DNA from: Ceratorhiza oryzae-sativae
Taxonomy: Eukaryota; Basidiomycota; Agaricomycetes; Cantharellales; Ceratobasidiaceae
Direction of reading: 5' to 3'
Length of the DNA stretch: 64,000 bases
NCBI GenBank assembly: GCA_030998015.1
Contig: JARWMV010000249.1
Coordinates: forward strand, 620,001-684,000
Below, piece by piece: positions 1 through 10,895 of the stretch; the first letter of the stretch is position 1; every line of letters begins with the position of its first letter. The position numbers were made by a program, and so were the translations under genes. The notes beneath the pieces were generated by a model, which saw nothing but the letters and a program-made list of their open reading frames with translations, searched no databases and was not told where the DNA came from.

Positions 1-1551
1 AGCATGATCAAAAAGTGCCGAGAATCTCGAAAGCAGCAGGAGGTGCACGAAGAGCGCTCTGTGACCTTGTCCTGGTTATCTTCCACCTCGTGATATCCGG
101 TTTCACGCGGGAAGGAGTAGACGTTCAGGAAGCCGAGAACATCGTCGACTGGAACTTGCAAAAGGAACAGTACCCAGATAGTGAGTCCGCAACGCAATCT
201 GTGTCCAACCCTCTCGAACCTAACGGTGTTCCTTAGGCATCTTCTTCCTATTTGGGAAAGGCAGATTACATGTGACTAGATCTCGTCCCGACCTTGCAAT
301 CGAACAGTACGAAATGGCGAAAGGTAAGATCACGGGACAAAGGGGATACGAACAACTGGCCTCGGTGATGGACTGGGAACGTGCGTTCTGCTATCTGGCC
401 CTGGGCGAGTGGAGAAAGAGCGCGGCGTGTTGGAATGAGCTGAAGGAGAAATCAAAATGGAGCAAGGTGAGATACCGTCATGTTTTCCATGTCCCCACAG
501 ATCGTTTGACAACAGGCGACGCCACTCGGGGTCATCCGTACGCTGATCTGGGAAACCCGTCGGGTCTCATAGGCAACCTACACATACGCCCAGGCAGCCT
601 GCTTATTACAATGGGGATCTCACTGCGGAGGAAGCCATGCTGGTCGAGTCACTGATGCGGCAAGTCCCCGCTGTCACACAAAGGATTGCTGGCAAGTCGA
701 TTCCCCTCGAGGTGAGCAGCAGAACTGATCGGCCGCGATTGATCTCGAGTTCGCTGACGTAAAATATCCCGATTTTTACCTAGAAATTCGTTTCAAGGAA
801 GGCGGAACGATATATTAGGGACCAAACGCTCGTAGCGCCCGCACTTGAGTTAGGTTACATGCTTCAGGCCACTAATCGGACCACGGGCCATGCACTCCAG
901 AAGCACGCTCAAACACTAGAGGCCTTGGAGGCTTCCAAATTGCAGAATTCCGACGACCGACAATTAGTGCATTTGTTGCTTGGTGTGACCTACCGCCACA
1001 TTGACTATCCCAATTCCGAGGACATAAGTGAGAAGGGACCGCTGAAGATCAGCGCGGCCGAACGCGCGCCCAAGACGAACGAGGCAAAATCAACTGATCT
1101 ATTGATAAAGGCGAAAAATTCAGGTCCGACACTCAAGGAAGAACATTGGATTGCGTACTTTGCTAGTGAGCCTAACCGTACTTGGCCTCGCCTCCAGCAC
1201 TGATATCCACTCGATCGCCATTTAGATTATGAACTCGGCCGGCTGTACGAAGAACTCGGGCGTTATCCAGAAGCCCGCCAATGCTTCACCATCGTAGTTT
1301 CCCAATCACCCCTCGAAGGGCCAGCCAATAGTCGCAGAGGAAAATATAGCCTGCAGGCGAGTGATTTGGTTGCCGTCTGATGATCTCGAGTTTTTATTAA
1401 TACTTTCATTTTGCTCCAACAGAACGCGATCGTTCTCCGAGCCAACGCCTCTCTTGCGACACTCCCAAACCCCCGGGCAGAGCGTCCGCTTTCGCCCACC
1501 CTAAGTCGCACACATTCGAGGATGAAGCCACCAGTTGCGTATGATCCATAG
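1..1551 (+). CDS. IML2/TPR39-like protein, 3' part
   Basis: The gene runs in from the left edge. Exons read as about 1-180, 237-466, 573-711, 784-1165, 1226-1356 and 1423-1551 (stop TAG). The peptide has the pattern HLVISGFTREGVDVQEAE, then FFLFGKGRLH, then YELGRLYEELGRYPEA, which matches the IML2/TPR39 family: cytosolic or outer-mitochondrial TPR proteins linked in yeast to lipid-droplet-dependent clearance of inclusion bodies. Exon 784-1165 supplies the helical repeat part. The last intron (1357-1422) starts with GC (ctgcag|gcgagt), not GT. In exon 573-711 the frame slips by one near 605-612: the reading before it gives AQAACLL and the reading after it gives NGDLTAEEAMLVE, so a base seems to be missing there. 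The family call is from remembered motifs. Confidence 0.75.
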
Positions 1552-2656
1552 AGCGGACGCATATACATGCACCGCACAGATTCCTGTATGTAAGCTTATT
1601 CTGACGTATGTTTCGTAACTGTTTCTACTGTAATGGGTCATGTGTATGAACTCTGTGTTGAACACCGAGAGCCGGCCCCCGGTGCATAAACCTTGAGCGC
1701 ACCGATCATCGCGGGGGAGCTAGTCCCAGTTCCGCTCCGTCGAGCTAGGACGAATATGACGTACGGCCGACCACAGCCCGAGTGCGCCTCGACGCGTATG
1801 AGCCGACTCGTAACGATCCGAAACACAAGGGTCATCGAGCGCACGTCAAATCGTCCCATCAGGCATAAAACCCACCGCATCGTGGCGCAACCCGTCATTA
1901 GCGGCCCGACGTAAATATGGCCGTGTATTAAGATATGGGTCATGGGCGCACACGCGCGAGTTTCAAGCTGAAATGGCAAGGCACATCAAACCAGGAAGGT
2001 GTTACCCCAGTGGTGTATTAAACCCCCCACTGATCGCACTTGGCGTGGGACACGCGGCCTAGGACAACGGATGCGAGTATAATCTCAAATCGGGCGATAT
2101 GTATCTTTCACGTCTTGATCTAGCAGCGGCCATGAAAAATTGTATTCAGATCTAGAATAGGCCAAGCCGAAATTGGAGAGGGAAGAGCCTCATCGCCACA
2201 CGTGCCGAACGTGCCACTAGTGCGTCCACTCCCATCATGAGTAATCTCTGCTTGTGGTCGAATAGGGGCTAGTGTCGTTGCCGCCACCGTTGACCAATAT
2301 CTTCGGGGACACCGGAAAGGTAAAAGGAAGAACTCGGATGAATCACGCGCATACATCATCCGTACCGCGACTCAGGGGGGGAAGGAAAAGCTAAGCTCCG
2401 ACCGGCTCGGCAGCCGACCCAACCAACCAACGGATGGCAGTGAAAAATCAGCTTGAAAATCAATGTAATAAAGAAAACGATCTGAAACGATCGGATCGTT
2501 GAGCCCGACGACGGGAGAGGGAGAGAGGAGAGGACTGCGTGAGAACTCGCGATCGCATTCCAGGACTCGAGTGCTTGTTTACTACGGGTTCATTTGCTAG
2601 ACCAAGAGTGGCGCGGTGCCTGGATAACGCAAAATGGGCAAGGGAAGAAGTGGAAG

Positions 2657-2788
2657 AAAGAAAGAAAGAAAGAAAAAACCTCCTCGGTCTGACGGCGATC
2701 AGGACAGGAGAGAGAATCGCGGAAACCCCGCGTCGAGACACGGATCTTGGTTTATCCCGGTCTTGGTTTTTTCTTTCTTTCTTTCTTT
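2657..2788. repeat. Inverted repeat of GAAA microsatellite
   Basis: A (GAAA)n tract ending in AAAAAACC at 2657-2680 is matched by its exact reverse complement at 2765-2788 (GG, a T run, then (CTTT)n). The arms are 24 nt with an 84 nt spacer, so the strand can fold into a long purine/pyrimidine hairpin. Polypurine tracts of this kind can also form triplex DNA. Nothing transposon-like borders it. Confidence 0.8.
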
Positions 2789-5480
2789 TTTTACGTTTGA
2801 TCAGGGCCAAGGCGGCGAGTAGCGAGTGGGCGGGGAACAACCGACCCCCGTGTGTGTGTGCGTGCCGGCCGTCCGTTTGTGATCTAGTACTTCGGACCGA
2901 AGGGCGAACACCGCAAGCCTGACACCCAGCCCGTGCGCGATTTTTTTTTTTTTCGTTGCTCTGTGTGTGTGTGTGCCGCTTGCTCCCACCGTATGTGCAG
3001 GGACAGATTGCGTGTGGTTTGGGTTTGGGCCAGTCACAGCGCGAGTGGCCACCCAAACGCAACTCAGCGCGGTTTTCGCTGGACACGCATTATATTGCCT
3101 TATTCGCCGAAGACCAGCGTTTAGGAGGTCACTTATCATCTGCTCGTGATGAGCGCGCGTGAGCAGAAACAAAAAACACAAGCAACAACGACGATAGCAC
3201 GTGGCGTCCCCGGGTCCTGGTAAACGTATCCCTCGAGTCACCTCTGGCCCCCCACCCCCCCTTCGCGGGAATCGACGGTCCGATATCGTCAATGCGAATC
3301 AACCGGAGCAGAAGGCTGGCGCCTGATAGCGAGGCTACGTAGCTAGACCGTGGCGTTGAACCATTGCCACATCGTGTGAGCGTCCCGAAAGTTTGTGTGC
3401 GTCATTTTGGGTCTTTACTCGATGTAGCTATATTACGATGATAGTTTCCTATTCACGAGTGCCCACACGTTTCGTTTGCAAGGGGGGGAATTGTCGGGGT
3501 AGAATTGGGAATTATGGGTGTACCTTTTTTGCGTTCTGCTCGACCAGCGATGATGAATTTCTCCGACATTTTCGGCAGCGATATCCTGATAGCTGGATCG
3601 TGCATAGGAACGCACGGCTGATACAATGCTTACGTCTCAGCGCGTGCGTGATGAGAACCACTCGATGGGATTAACAGAATATGGAAGAACAGGCCAGGTG
3701 ACGATCAACGTTAAACAAAGCTCTTCCAGTTGCTCACGCCGTCCGGGTGACGCGAGTGGTATTTCCCGGTGCACCCCCCCAACCTCTAGGCAACGAGATC
3801 CAGAAAAGTGTGTGCACTAGTCTGGATCGATTCTAGACGGGCGCGTTCTCGAATGGCATCGCAACCCATCAGAGGTTGGATACCCAAGCGCGTTCGACAT
3901 TGCCCCGAAGCCTAGACCTCTACTCCAGCCCAACGTTCCCCCGCCCCCAACTAACCGCTCGAGCGTGTCGCCCATGGGACTAACCACCAATGTGACTTGC
4001 CGCAAGGATACCTCTTCCCGGAAATAAACGAAGGCTGAGGCTCCATCGAGCCGAGTCTCCCGAGGCTGAACGCGGTTGTTCGCGTGTCAGATCTAGCGTC
4101 AAGTCGCCCCGGCTCCAAGCCCAAAGTGTGCGGAGCCCGAAATGAATATACCGAGACCTGCTCAGCGCGGTCAAATAGCGCGCTTTGTCAATCTTAGCAC
4201 AGCGGTCACACCAGACCGAGCCCATGAAATCCACACTCTAGTCTACCGAAATGAAATTGGCGTGAAATATATGGACTCACATGTACCATAGTCTAGCCGA
4301 ATATACACACAACATGCGCCTGAGACAGCCCAAGCACAAAATCGGGGGTCTCTTCCATAATGATGAGATCTGTATAGTTGTCTAGACACAGGCCGAGAGT
4401 CTGTGCCGTACATCCGGAACATGCGGGTGTCCCAAGCTCCGGACAAGTGTATGTCCTAGGCTATGGATACGGCATGACCTATGACCCGGATACGAGTCTT
4501 TCCTGTGTCCCGGGTGCAAGCGGGTCCCTACGCCCCGCGGACACAAGGGACCAACACGTCCCCAGGAACGACCAACGGGGTGCAACGCGTTCCGGCATGT
4601 GACGTGCTGCGCCGCTCCTAAATCGAGACAACCCCCCTCCATCCCATCTATATTCCAACGGCAAGTCCCTGGTGTCTTTCGTTGTTTTCCATCGATGTAT
4701 CGGCCACAACCGAACCAAACCCGTTTGTTATAAGCCGATGGAGCAGAAGAAGGTTAGTTGTTTCTTGCCGAATGGGCTAGTCGTTTCTGGCCGGATAGGA
4801 TGTTGGTTTCTCGAATAACAGGGAATGTGTTTCTTGACTAAGAAAGGGCAGTCGTGACCTGTCCGATAGAGGCGATGAACCCAACGCATGGTGGCGATGG
4901 ACAAGCGGCTCGATAATCTGTCCCTTGAAATCCAACGTGCTCGATGCGCTGGGCCCATTCGCTCGTCTACCCCCGGTATGACATCACATCACGAGAGTAG
5001 GATCGACAAGTATGTCGGACAAGTATGGTTCAGAACGCACACGGTTGGGGAAGCGCAGCCGTCGGAGGGGATAGGACATAACGGCCTTGTCGAGAAGATC
5101 ATCGTTTGTCGAACATCACTCGGGGGGTTGGAGAGGGAAAGAGGGATCAGGGTGATGCGGGGCAGGGTGCAGGGTGGAGCCAGAGTACGGCACAGGCGGG
5201 AATGATTAGGTTATTAGCCCTCTTCGATGCGTCACTCGACCGGTGCTGGATGCGTCACTCGAGCTAGCGAGGGCGGATACACACCTTTCACGGTGTTGCA
5301 AGGACACAACGGTCATCCTGCCAAACGAGTCGAAGATCGAACCGGGGAGGAGGGGAGCTACGCGAATTGGGACGAGCACTTAAATCGAGCCCGAGACGCA
5401 GCGAGTCTGGACCCGCGTCAACTGAGCACAGAGCGTGGGAGTACGGTGGGCGGACCCGACCTTGGGTTTCGCGTCGGTCA

Positions 5481-5502
5481 GGGGGGGAGGGAGGGGGGGG
5501 GG
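5481..5502 (+). repeat. G-run, possible G-quadruplex
   Basis: The plus strand reads G7-A-G3-A-G10, which supplies enough G tracts for an intramolecular quadruplex with single-base loops. It lies about 0.4 kb downstream of the stop codon of the minus-strand gene at 5880, so it is downstream of a transcript or intergenic. Only the base pattern is seen; any function is a guess. Confidence 0.6.
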
Positions 5503-5879
5503 ACGAAGGGTTGGTGATAGGCCTGCGGGTCGATGGTGATGGGTCGATGGTGGTGGTGGTCGAGACGAAGAGCGGATAACGTCAGGGTTCGGATCCGACA
5601 GACTGGAAACAATCCACGTTTTTATATTCAGGACCCATAGGGACAAGCGCATCTCATAGGTACCATAAACAGATCGGAGACGTTAATGCGACATGAAAAG
5701 AAAGAAAGAGAGCCGAGATATGACACAGTGCACAAAAAAGACGAGCCAATATGTTAAATTAGAGAATTAGAGCGGGAAAGTGATAATAGTACCGTGTACA
5801 ATGACAAGACAGGAAAGGACGAAAATACATCATCGAGGTGTCGGGGGCAAGTCGAGGTCATGGAGTGGGCGTTTGGGGA

Positions 5880-6622
5880 CTAGATCTTGAGGCACTCGAG
5901 GTTGGCCAGGCCACGCTCGTAGGGAAAGTCTGCACCCCAGAGCTCGACGACGAGCTCGACCTCGCGCATGGCCGTGCGGAGCTCGTCGACGACCTTGCGA
6001 GCCATGTTCATGTCCTCGACGCGGCCGGCGAGCATCTCTTCCTTGAACGACTGGACGGCCTGGGCAATGTCGCCATCGACGACGGCGAGGGTGTCTGCGA
6101 GGGGCCCGTCTTCGGTCCAGCGGAGATCGACGGTGGCGCGGACGATGACGACGAGGAGGGAGAGCGAGTGGAGACCCATGCCGGCGCCCATGTGTGCGCG
6201 GGCGCGGGCGAGGAGGTCGTAGAGGGCGGGGGTGGGGCGGGGGTCCGAGGTGTGTGCGACGATCTGGAAGAGCGAGGACGGGTGCGGCGGTGTCTTTGGA
6301 CAGGACTGTGCGAGGCGGGTGCGGGCGACAGCGGAAAAGGCCGAGGCGGTTGCGGGCGGGCCAGTCGCGAGCAGCGAGCGGACGATCGCACGGAGGCTGG
6401 GGGGTGATGTCAGCGGAGGGGGACGGGGCGGGCAGGCGGGGTGGACTCACTCGTCGACGCTCGAGTTTGCGATGAGCGTGTCTGTCATCAGGTTGCTAGC
6501 GGGCGGGTGAGGATCAGCAGCGGCGCGGCGGGCGGGGCGGGGCGGGCGACGTACACATGGCCGATGACGGGGCGCGCACGGAAGGCAGCGGTGGGGCCAG
6601 CGGATGCTACGGGGGCAGGCAT
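5880..6622 (-). CDS. Conserved-looking protein of unknown function
   Basis: Three exons: 6622-6555, 6495-6451 and 6396-5880 (complement), with clean gtacgt, gtgagt and cag sites, give a 209-residue protein. It starts MPAPVASAG and ends LANLECLKI. The N-terminal ~70 residues are Ala/Ser/Pro-rich. The C-terminal two thirds are helical, with blocks such as ARAHMGAGMGLHSLSLL and QAVQSFKEEMLAGR. I see no signal peptide and no clear membrane span, and I do not recognise the family. Splicing keeps one frame throughout and the C-terminal half is strongly patterned, so a real gene is likely. It is divergent from the aldo/keto reductase at 7121 with about 0.5 kb between the start codons. A TATATA sequence sits about 100 bp upstream of its ATG (near 6722). 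Confidence 0.7.
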
Positions 6623-7120
6623 GGGGGCGATGGGGATGCGGGTGCGGGTGCTGGATATGTATAGGCGACGCGCTGTGGCTGCTGAGAAGTCTGAGCGACC
6701 CAGCGGTAAACGATCCGCTCATATATACCGCCGTGGGGCCGGAAACCAGCGACGAAGCGGCGACGCTCTTAGGCCGGGCCAGAAGCACAAAAGCGCCGGG
6801 CAGCAAGCTGGACGCCGGCCGGCGACCCGGCAAAACGGAAGCGGAGAATCGCGTGTCGACCCTGGCTTGGTTGCCGGCGAGTGGCGCCAGAGCCCGGCGT
6901 TTCTGCGGTCGTGTCCGCACCCGCCCGGCGCCCCCCTGCGGCTTACGCGAGCGAGCCACGGGCGCACGTCGTCGCCCGCTCATCTCGGATTCGCCTGCCG
7001 TCGATCGGGCCGCATATGGAAAAGACCCTGGGTCCGAGCCCCTTAAGACGCCCGGTCTCTAGCGTGCGTCCTGCCTCGCCCGGCGTCCATCCCGCACCCA
7101 CAATTCCCGACGCACCCACA
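6623..7120. promoter_or_regulatory. Bidirectional promoter, unknown gene / AKR
   Basis: A 498 bp GC-rich spacer between two divergent start codons. TATATA near 6722-6727 is well placed for the minus-strand gene. No clear TATA box is visible for the plus-strand gene; the sequence just before its ATG is C-rich. The long opposing open frames across this spacer are GC-driven artefacts. Confidence 0.45.
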
Positions 7121-9016
7121 ATGCCCGACGCCGCCCTCGAGACCACCGCGCTCGGCCCGTTCGTCGTCCCGCGCGTCTGGACCGGCCTCTGGCAGCTGTC
7201 CAGCCCCGCCTGGGGCACCGCGCCCGCCGGCCGCATCAAGCGCGAGATGACGCGCCATGTGCGCGAGGGATACACCGCGTTCGGTCCGTGCCATCTGTTC
7301 CATCGCGCACAACCCTAGACTCACCCTCGCCACTGCGTTCGATTCGCACTTGCACCAACGCTCAGACATGGTGAGCCTCGACTACCCATGCGCCAGACCC
7401 TGATCTCTCAACTCTGCTCTGCTTTCTCTCCGCCACCCCGCACACCACCGCCCAGGGTGAGCTCGATAGGCGGTTCCGCCTCGATCGTCATACTCATCCC
7501 GCCCTCCCGCCACAGCCGACCACTATGGCAGCGCCGAGATCCTCTTTGTACGCCCACCCGCGCGACCCCTTGGCCCCGGCTGACCCCCCCTCCCCCTACT
7601 AGGGCCAGTTTCGTCAGTCGCTCGAGAACCCAGAATCGGTCGTCGGTGCGACCAAGTGGTGTGTCTTTGCCCAGACCGAGATCACCCGCGAAGTCGTCGA
7701 AGCTGCCGTGCGCGAACGCATGGAACGCATGCGCAGCGAGCGGGTCGACCTGCTCCAGGTCAGTCGTCGTTTCCCGCTAGCTATATCCGTCCTCCACCCG
7801 CTTCGAGTGCCACACCCCGGTAGCCGCAGACCCAAGCACACAGACAACCTAGGGTTCGGCAACTTGATTCCACTAGAACCCGCTCGCGCTCCCCCGGCCG
7901 TTTCTCTTCGGCTTTTTTTTGTGGTTTTGAACTGATTCCCCGGCAAACTGGCAGTTCCACTGGCAAAACTATGAAGACAAGGCCTACCTCCAGGCTCTCA
8001 CTCATCTGAGGGATCTGCAGTCGGAAGGAATCATCACCGCGATTGGCCTTTGCAATTTCGACACGATCCGGACCGACGAGATATGTACTTTCTTGGGGTC
8101 GGGTGCCGTTGTGTCCAATCAGGTCCAGGTACCGTTCTCTGTCGCTCCGTTCTCGTTGGGCTATACTCACCCGATTTGGCAGTTTTCCCTCATCGATACA
8201 CGCCCGCTCGACGGAATGGCCGATGTTTGCGAGAAACACGGGCTCAAGCTCCTGACATATGGTAGCCTGGTCAGTCTCCCTCCCCCCTTTTTTCATGGGC
8301 TTTGTTCTGAGCATATAGTATCCCCTTTGCCCGACCGCGACACCCTGACCGACCCACCCGCCGGTGAACATACTACAGTGCGGAGGCTTCCTTGCAGACA
8401 AATGGCTGGGCGCCCCAGAGCCGGATGCATATAGAGAAACTATGACACCCTCACAGCGCAAGGTACGTCCCCGATTTTTTTAAATTCAAGTTGCCGGCGG
8501 GCGCGGACAACCAGTGCTCGATGTCCGAAACGTTGGAATCGCCCGCTCGATGGAACATCCCCCGTCCGATGCGCAGCGCGCTCGATTCTCGCTTGGGCTG
8601 TGTCCTAACGTGCACTACTCGCAGTACCTGGATGTGATTACCTCGGCCTGGGGTACATGGACGCTCTTCCAGTCCCTCCTTCGCGTGCTACGCCAAATCG
8701 GAGATCGACATGGGGGTGTGAGCATTGCAAACGTTGCGACCCGTTGGGTGCTCGAGCACCCGTTTGTTGGAGCTGTCATCATCGGTATGTCATCCGTCTC
8801 CCAAAAACCCAAATCTCCTTGCCGAGCCATGCTTTTTTTTTTCGTTTGATCCCAGGTGCTCGATTGGGAGTATCGGAGCACACGAGCGACAATATGCAAA
8901 CGTTCACCTTTCGACTGAACCCAGATGATCTAGCCGCCATCGAGGGCGTCCTCGACCAATCCAACGGCCGTCTGCTCGTCCGAACTATTGGCGACTGCGG
9001 ATCGGAGTACCGGTAG
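7121..9016 (+). CDS. Aldo/keto reductase
   Basis: NAD(P)H-dependent aldo/keto reductase, 340 residues, a normal length for the family. Exons: 7121-7283, 7366-7370, 7456, 7516-7547, 7603-7758, 7955-8128, 8183-8269, 8379-8462, 8625-8784, 8856-9016. The AKR catalytic tetrad is complete: Asp55 and Tyr60 (DMADHYGSAE), Lys85 (VGATKW) and His121 (LLQFHW). The C-terminal cofactor-binding block reads VGAVIIGARLG. The start at 7121 gives a short leader ahead of the usual GPFVVPRVWTGLWQ barrel start. The remarkable point is that DMA is coded by a 5-nt exon followed by a 1-nt exon. Skipping either one destroys the DHYG motif. The substrate cannot be told from sequence. Confidence 0.9.
7366..7370 (+). other. 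5-nt microexon of the aldo/keto reductase
   Basis: ACATG between ctcag and gtgagc. With the G left at the end of exon 1 it encodes Asp55 (a catalytic residue) and Met56. Both flanking introns have ordinary splice sites and lengths near 82-85 nt. Confidence 0.75.
7456..7456 (+). other. 1-nt microexon of the aldo/keto reductase
   Basis: A single G flanked by cgcccag on the left and gtgagctcg on the right. It is needed to build the GCC (Ala57) codon and so to keep the next exon, DHYGSAEILF, in frame. Without it the conserved Tyr60 is lost. RNA evidence is needed to distinguish a true 1-nt exon from a recursive-splicing arrangement. Confidence 0.65.
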
Positions 9017-10895
9017 AGTTGAGCGACTGGCCTTGGGCGCCTCTTATTCAAATTAGGAAAGATTGGATAGGCTAGTTTACCGGGTTTTAATTGTCATTTG
9101 TCAGGTTGGCTGGACCGGGATGTATGACGCCTGTTTTTGTAGCGTGGATAGTACGTTATGTTATTGCCATTCCCTCCCGTCTCCCCGATCGAGTCCGCTC
9201 GGTGCTCTATCTCCTGTCTTGTCCCTTTTCCCTTGAACGGCGCTACGGCCTCGGCCTTTTGTTTGAATGAAGGAATCGGTTATCGTACGCCTTGCCCGTA
9301 CAAAAGTGTTAATGGGGGCGATGCTTTACTTGCCGGGTGGTTGGAATGGGGGCTTTGCACTGGACGAATCGGAGCAATGGTGCAAGTGGTTCATGATGTC
9401 CAGCACACATTTCGAATATGAGCTGAGGTTAAAAAAAACAATGCGGCCCGAGTTCATTTCCTAACGAAGTCGTTCTCGAAGACAAGTGATCTTCTTGGTA
9501 TACAAGGGGGATATGAATAATGCCGCGTGCATTCACCCCAGCCGGGTAGCTTTACTAAATTGGCCGTCTTGTCGGGTGTACATCTATATTCAATTGCACA
9601 TAGGCTCCCTAACTCGACATGCGGAGACAAGCAGGATAAATACCCACCCGGCTCCACACTCTGTCATTGGAGCTTCCGCTCTTGGCAGATCAAACAAACC
9701 GCGCTCAGGGATTCAGTTGCCTTGCCGGCCTCGCTCTGCATTCATTTCATCAATTCAGTCGCTTGACGTACAAGACAGCTCGCATATATCCCGCTCGGCC
9801 ACTTTTTTGACCTAAACAACTTCCCCAGCGAGGCTTATACTCACGCACATCCCGACGTTTTGCTAAACACGCGTCTTCTCTCTTTCTCTCTCTCTCTCTC
9901 TTCCCAACCGTCCGGCGTTTTTTTAATGTACCAGTCTTCTGATCCTACCATTTTTCACTTGGGGGGGCGAGGGAGTTTTTATCTCCGGGGTTGAACCATC
10001 TCACCGTTGACCGCCAGCAGTACATTCGACTCGCACCGTTTTCCTTCCCGCCCTCAAGAGCTTTTTTGGTGCCCGGCCCGGATTTCTCACGAACGGCCTC
10101 GCAGCCGGTGTACTACCGTGTTCTCTCGCTCACTCGCTCGTCCTGTTTTGCTCGCGTGGCAAAAAACAACAACAACCACAACAATAGCCCATCAGACCGC
10201 GGTCAATCGGTCGTTCTTTTGAGGTACCACGGACGGGCCAAGGGAGGCGGGGGGTATATGCGGGGGCGTCGCCCTCGGCAACTCAACCCCAGTCGAGTGA
10301 GACAATCGTACAACTTCGCACATCAGCATCGTAGCCCCGAGCTATTCATCTCCGGCAGCCCTCAGTACCCTGTTCTCTCCTCCCCCCCTTCCCCCCGCCC
10401 TGCCCCCCCACTCGCTAAGACCCCGAGTTGACGAGTCCGGTAATTGTGAGATTAAATCTGGTAAATAATGGATTGTCTTTGCAGATCAGTGACGCAAACC
10501 AAGATAGCGTGCGAAAGCGTGTGCGGTACGACTCGTGGTCGACGGCTCAGGGAACGCGGATACGTAGTGTCCATCGTCAAACTTTATCCCCAAGATGAGC
10601 ATCGCCGCGTGGCTTGGCTCCTGACTGAAACCTCCGTTCGATCACTCGCGATATTGCGTGCGGAAAGCGTTGCATTGAAAACAGTACACCTGGGCTAGGT
10701 TCTAGCCATAATATGATACATGCAGGCGATTGCGCGGAGGAGCTTCCGGTGAATAAAAAATGAGCTCCTAAGGCGGAGTTGGGTATGATCTTAAAGTGAG
10801 GCAGCGTCCCAAACCAAAACAAAAAAGTCACCGAACGCGCCACGGTGGCGACGCGGATGAACCAGCACACTCCAACACGCACGGTTTGAACTCGA
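9017..10895. other. Convergent intergenic region with pyrimidine tracts
   Basis: 1.9 kb between the 3' ends of two convergent genes. It holds a CT-rich tract near 9880-9905, poly-G near 9960, CAA/ACA runs near 10165 and C runs near 10380. The pyrimidine tracts look like a fungal promoter, yet no downstream plus-strand gene can be read. The 146-codon frame at 9991-10431 is low-complexity with no family features. No coding or RNA gene is supported. Confidence 0.5.

Larger units (their letters stand above)
1552..5879. other. Gene-poor low-complexity region
   Basis: About 4.3 kb without a recognisable gene. The open frames here (for example 2460-3086 minus and 2539-2922 plus) are rich in Arg, Ser, Cys and His, overlap each other on both strands and show no spliceable continuation, so I treat them as chance. 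The stretch holds a GAAA/TTTC inverted repeat (2657-2788), GT/TG runs near 2850 and 2960, and a long G-rich run at 5481-5502. It separates the 3' end of the IML2-like gene from the 3' end of the minus-strand gene at 5880, so it need not contain any promoter. Confidence 0.6.

Noticed and set aside
1638..1979. 113-codon minus-strand frame downstream of the IML2-like gene
   Set aside because: Overlapped by an open frame on the opposite strand, no domain pattern, and no matching splice sites.
2460..3086. 208-codon minus-strand open frame
   Set aside because: Composed of Arg/Ser/His low complexity over microsatellites, overlapped by open frames on the other strand, with no splice extension or family feature.
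6441..7046. Long open frames on both strands over the AKR promoter
   Set aside because: High GC removes stop codons by chance. The region lies between two well supported divergent starts and the translations are Arg/Pro-rich with no motif.
9991..10431. 146-codon plus-strand frame behind a CT-rich promoter-like tract
   Set aside because: Low-complexity product with Asn and Pro runs and no continuation. It sits between two convergent genes.
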